6,056 nt of DNA from Candidatus Aminicenantota bacterium. GTDB lineage: Bacteria > Acidobacteriota > Aminicenantia > Aminicenantales > Aminicenantaceae. Below are positions 5,235-6,056 of the stretch, piece by piece. The notes under the pieces are model-generated. The model was not told where the DNA came from and did no database searches. It saw only the letters and a list, made by a program, of their open reading frames with translations. A program made the position numbers and the translations under genes. Position 1 is the first letter of the stretch. The number at the start of each line of letters is the position of its first letter. The stretch lies in NCBI GenBank assembly GCA_004378665.1, contig SOIA01000346.1, positions 1-6,056 of the forward strand. Direction: 5' to 3'.

Positions 5235-6056
5235 AATCCTTGGAGGAATGATCGGTGCTCATTTTGCTGATTTTTTTGATGCTATCGGCATGGCCAGCAA
5301 GAATCAGAGTGTCTCCTTTTCTGATGATTTCGCCGGCAGAGGGGAGGGTGATCGTTTGGGGAGGAATTTGTCTTTTGATCAGGAGGACGTCGACTTTATG
5401 AAAAGCCCTGAGGTTGAGTCCTTTAAGACTTTTTTCCCAGAAAGCGGGAGGGGCTTCGATCTCCATGATCCTGTAGCCCTTTCCGATGTCGATCGTTTTG
5501 GTTAGATGGGTAAACTTCAGCTTCTGGACGAGGCCGGATGCGGCTTCCTTTTTGGCAATCTCGTGGTTATACGCCTCGATGGCATCTTTTCTTTTCACAA
5601 CCCCGATAAATTTATTGTCCTTCAGGACCGCGATTTCCGCCACGTCCTCTCGTCCGAAGATTTCCATGGCTCGTTCCAGATTGTCTTCGATATCCAGGTG
5701 GATGTCAGAGACAGCCAGGTCCTGGGCGATAACGAGAGAGTCGATAATTTCTTTTTGCAAGACAGATGTCTTCAGTTGATTGAGCGACAGGCAGCCCACA
5801 TAATTGCTATCAGAATCTATAACTTGAAAGCAGTGATGTTTCCCGCTTATGGCTTGGTCGATGATATTTCCGGCATGCTCTGTGTTCAAGAAAACGTGAT
5901 AATCCTGATTGATGAAATCTTTCACGGGAAGGGACCTGAGGATGTTCACTTCCCTTCCTTCCTTGAAAATGATGCCTCTCCGCTTGAGCTTCATGGTGTA
6001 GATGGATTCCTTGTGGAGTCCGGCGGTCATGAAAGATGCTATGATCGAGGACAGCA
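5233..6056 (-). CDS. ClC-family chloride channel/transporter, C-terminal part with CBS pair and RCK_C domain (partial)
   Basis: The open frame runs off the right edge without a stop, so the 5' end is missing. 273 complete codons are visible, and the Met codon at 6030 is probably internal, not the start. Residues 1-13 look like the end of the last ClC membrane helix. ESIYTMKLKRRGI (16-28) then matches the ClC post-membrane SIYT-KL-RRG motif. Two CBS domains follow (about 42-95 and 107-165), a pair that commonly binds adenine nucleotides and gates the channel. A TrkA-C/RCK_C-like domain ends the protein (about 190-268; KSLKGLNLR, IIRKGDTLILAG). Such proteins move chloride, often as a Cl-/H+ antiporter. 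Whether this one is a channel or exchanger cannot be judged, because the gating-glutamate region is outside the window. A stand-alone CBS/RCK_C protein is the less likely alternative. Confidence 0.85.
   Translation of the reverse strand, partial: LSSIIASFMTAGLHKESIYTMKLKRRGIIFKEGREVNILRSLPVKDFINQDYHVFLNTEHAGNIIDQAISGKHHCFQVIDSDSNYVGCLSLNQLKTSVLQKEIIDSLVIAQDLAVSDIHLDIEDNLERAMEIFGREDVAEIAVLKDNKFIGVVKRKDAIEAYNHEIAKKEAASGLVQKLKFTHLTKTIDIGKGYRIMEIEAPPAFWEKSLKGLNLRAFHKVDVLLIKRQIPPQTITLPSAGEIIRKGDTLILAGHADSIKKISKMSTDHSSKD

Noticed and set aside
6028..6030. ATG as the true start of the CBS/RCK_C gene
   Set aside because: The frame stays open to the window edge, no ribosome site precedes this ATG, and the sequence around it matches the interior of a ClC protein.

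Overview
The window shows a Gram-negative-type bacterial chromosome carrying housekeeping genes. Two features point to a diderm with lipopolysaccharide: an LptF/LptG-type permease, and groESL under a CIRCE operator (HrcA-type heat-shock control). The combination of a stand-alone DUF151 bifunctional nuclease, a fused LptF-LptG permease and a ClC channel with CBS and RCK_C domains would fit a deep-branching diderm such as Acidobacteriota or Candidatus Aminicenantes. That placement is an impression from gene content and moderate GC; it was not tested.

Layout. Positions 1-177 are the groESL control region. It holds a -10-like TATAAT at the left edge, a perfect CIRCE, a sigma-70-type promoter with a 17-nt spacer, and a second, degenerate CIRCE-like dyad over the expected transcription start. 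groES (178-465) and groEL (486-2105) follow as a tight operon, each with a strong Shine-Dalgarno, closed by a strong intrinsic terminator (2126-2164). Next on the same strand is a 783-residue permease (2192-4543) containing a complete LptF-like half followed by a complete LptG-like half.

The right third is on the minus strand and converges on the permease gene. It holds a DUF151 nuclease (4641-5126) with its own promoter containing a palindrome. Upstream of that is the C-terminal part of a ClC-family chloride channel (5233 to the window edge) with two CBS domains and a TrkA-C/RCK_C domain.

How the genes work together. GroES and GroEL form the chaperonin. The fused LptF-LptG would be the membrane part of the lipopolysaccharide extractor and needs an LptB ATPase encoded elsewhere. 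The nuclease and the channel seem to be separately functioning housekeeping or stress genes, and I see no multi-gene defence, mobile or biosynthetic system. The most notable points are the duplicated promoter/CIRCE module before groES, the LptF-LptG fusion, and a similar ~42-nt sequence after the stop codon of both minus-strand genes.
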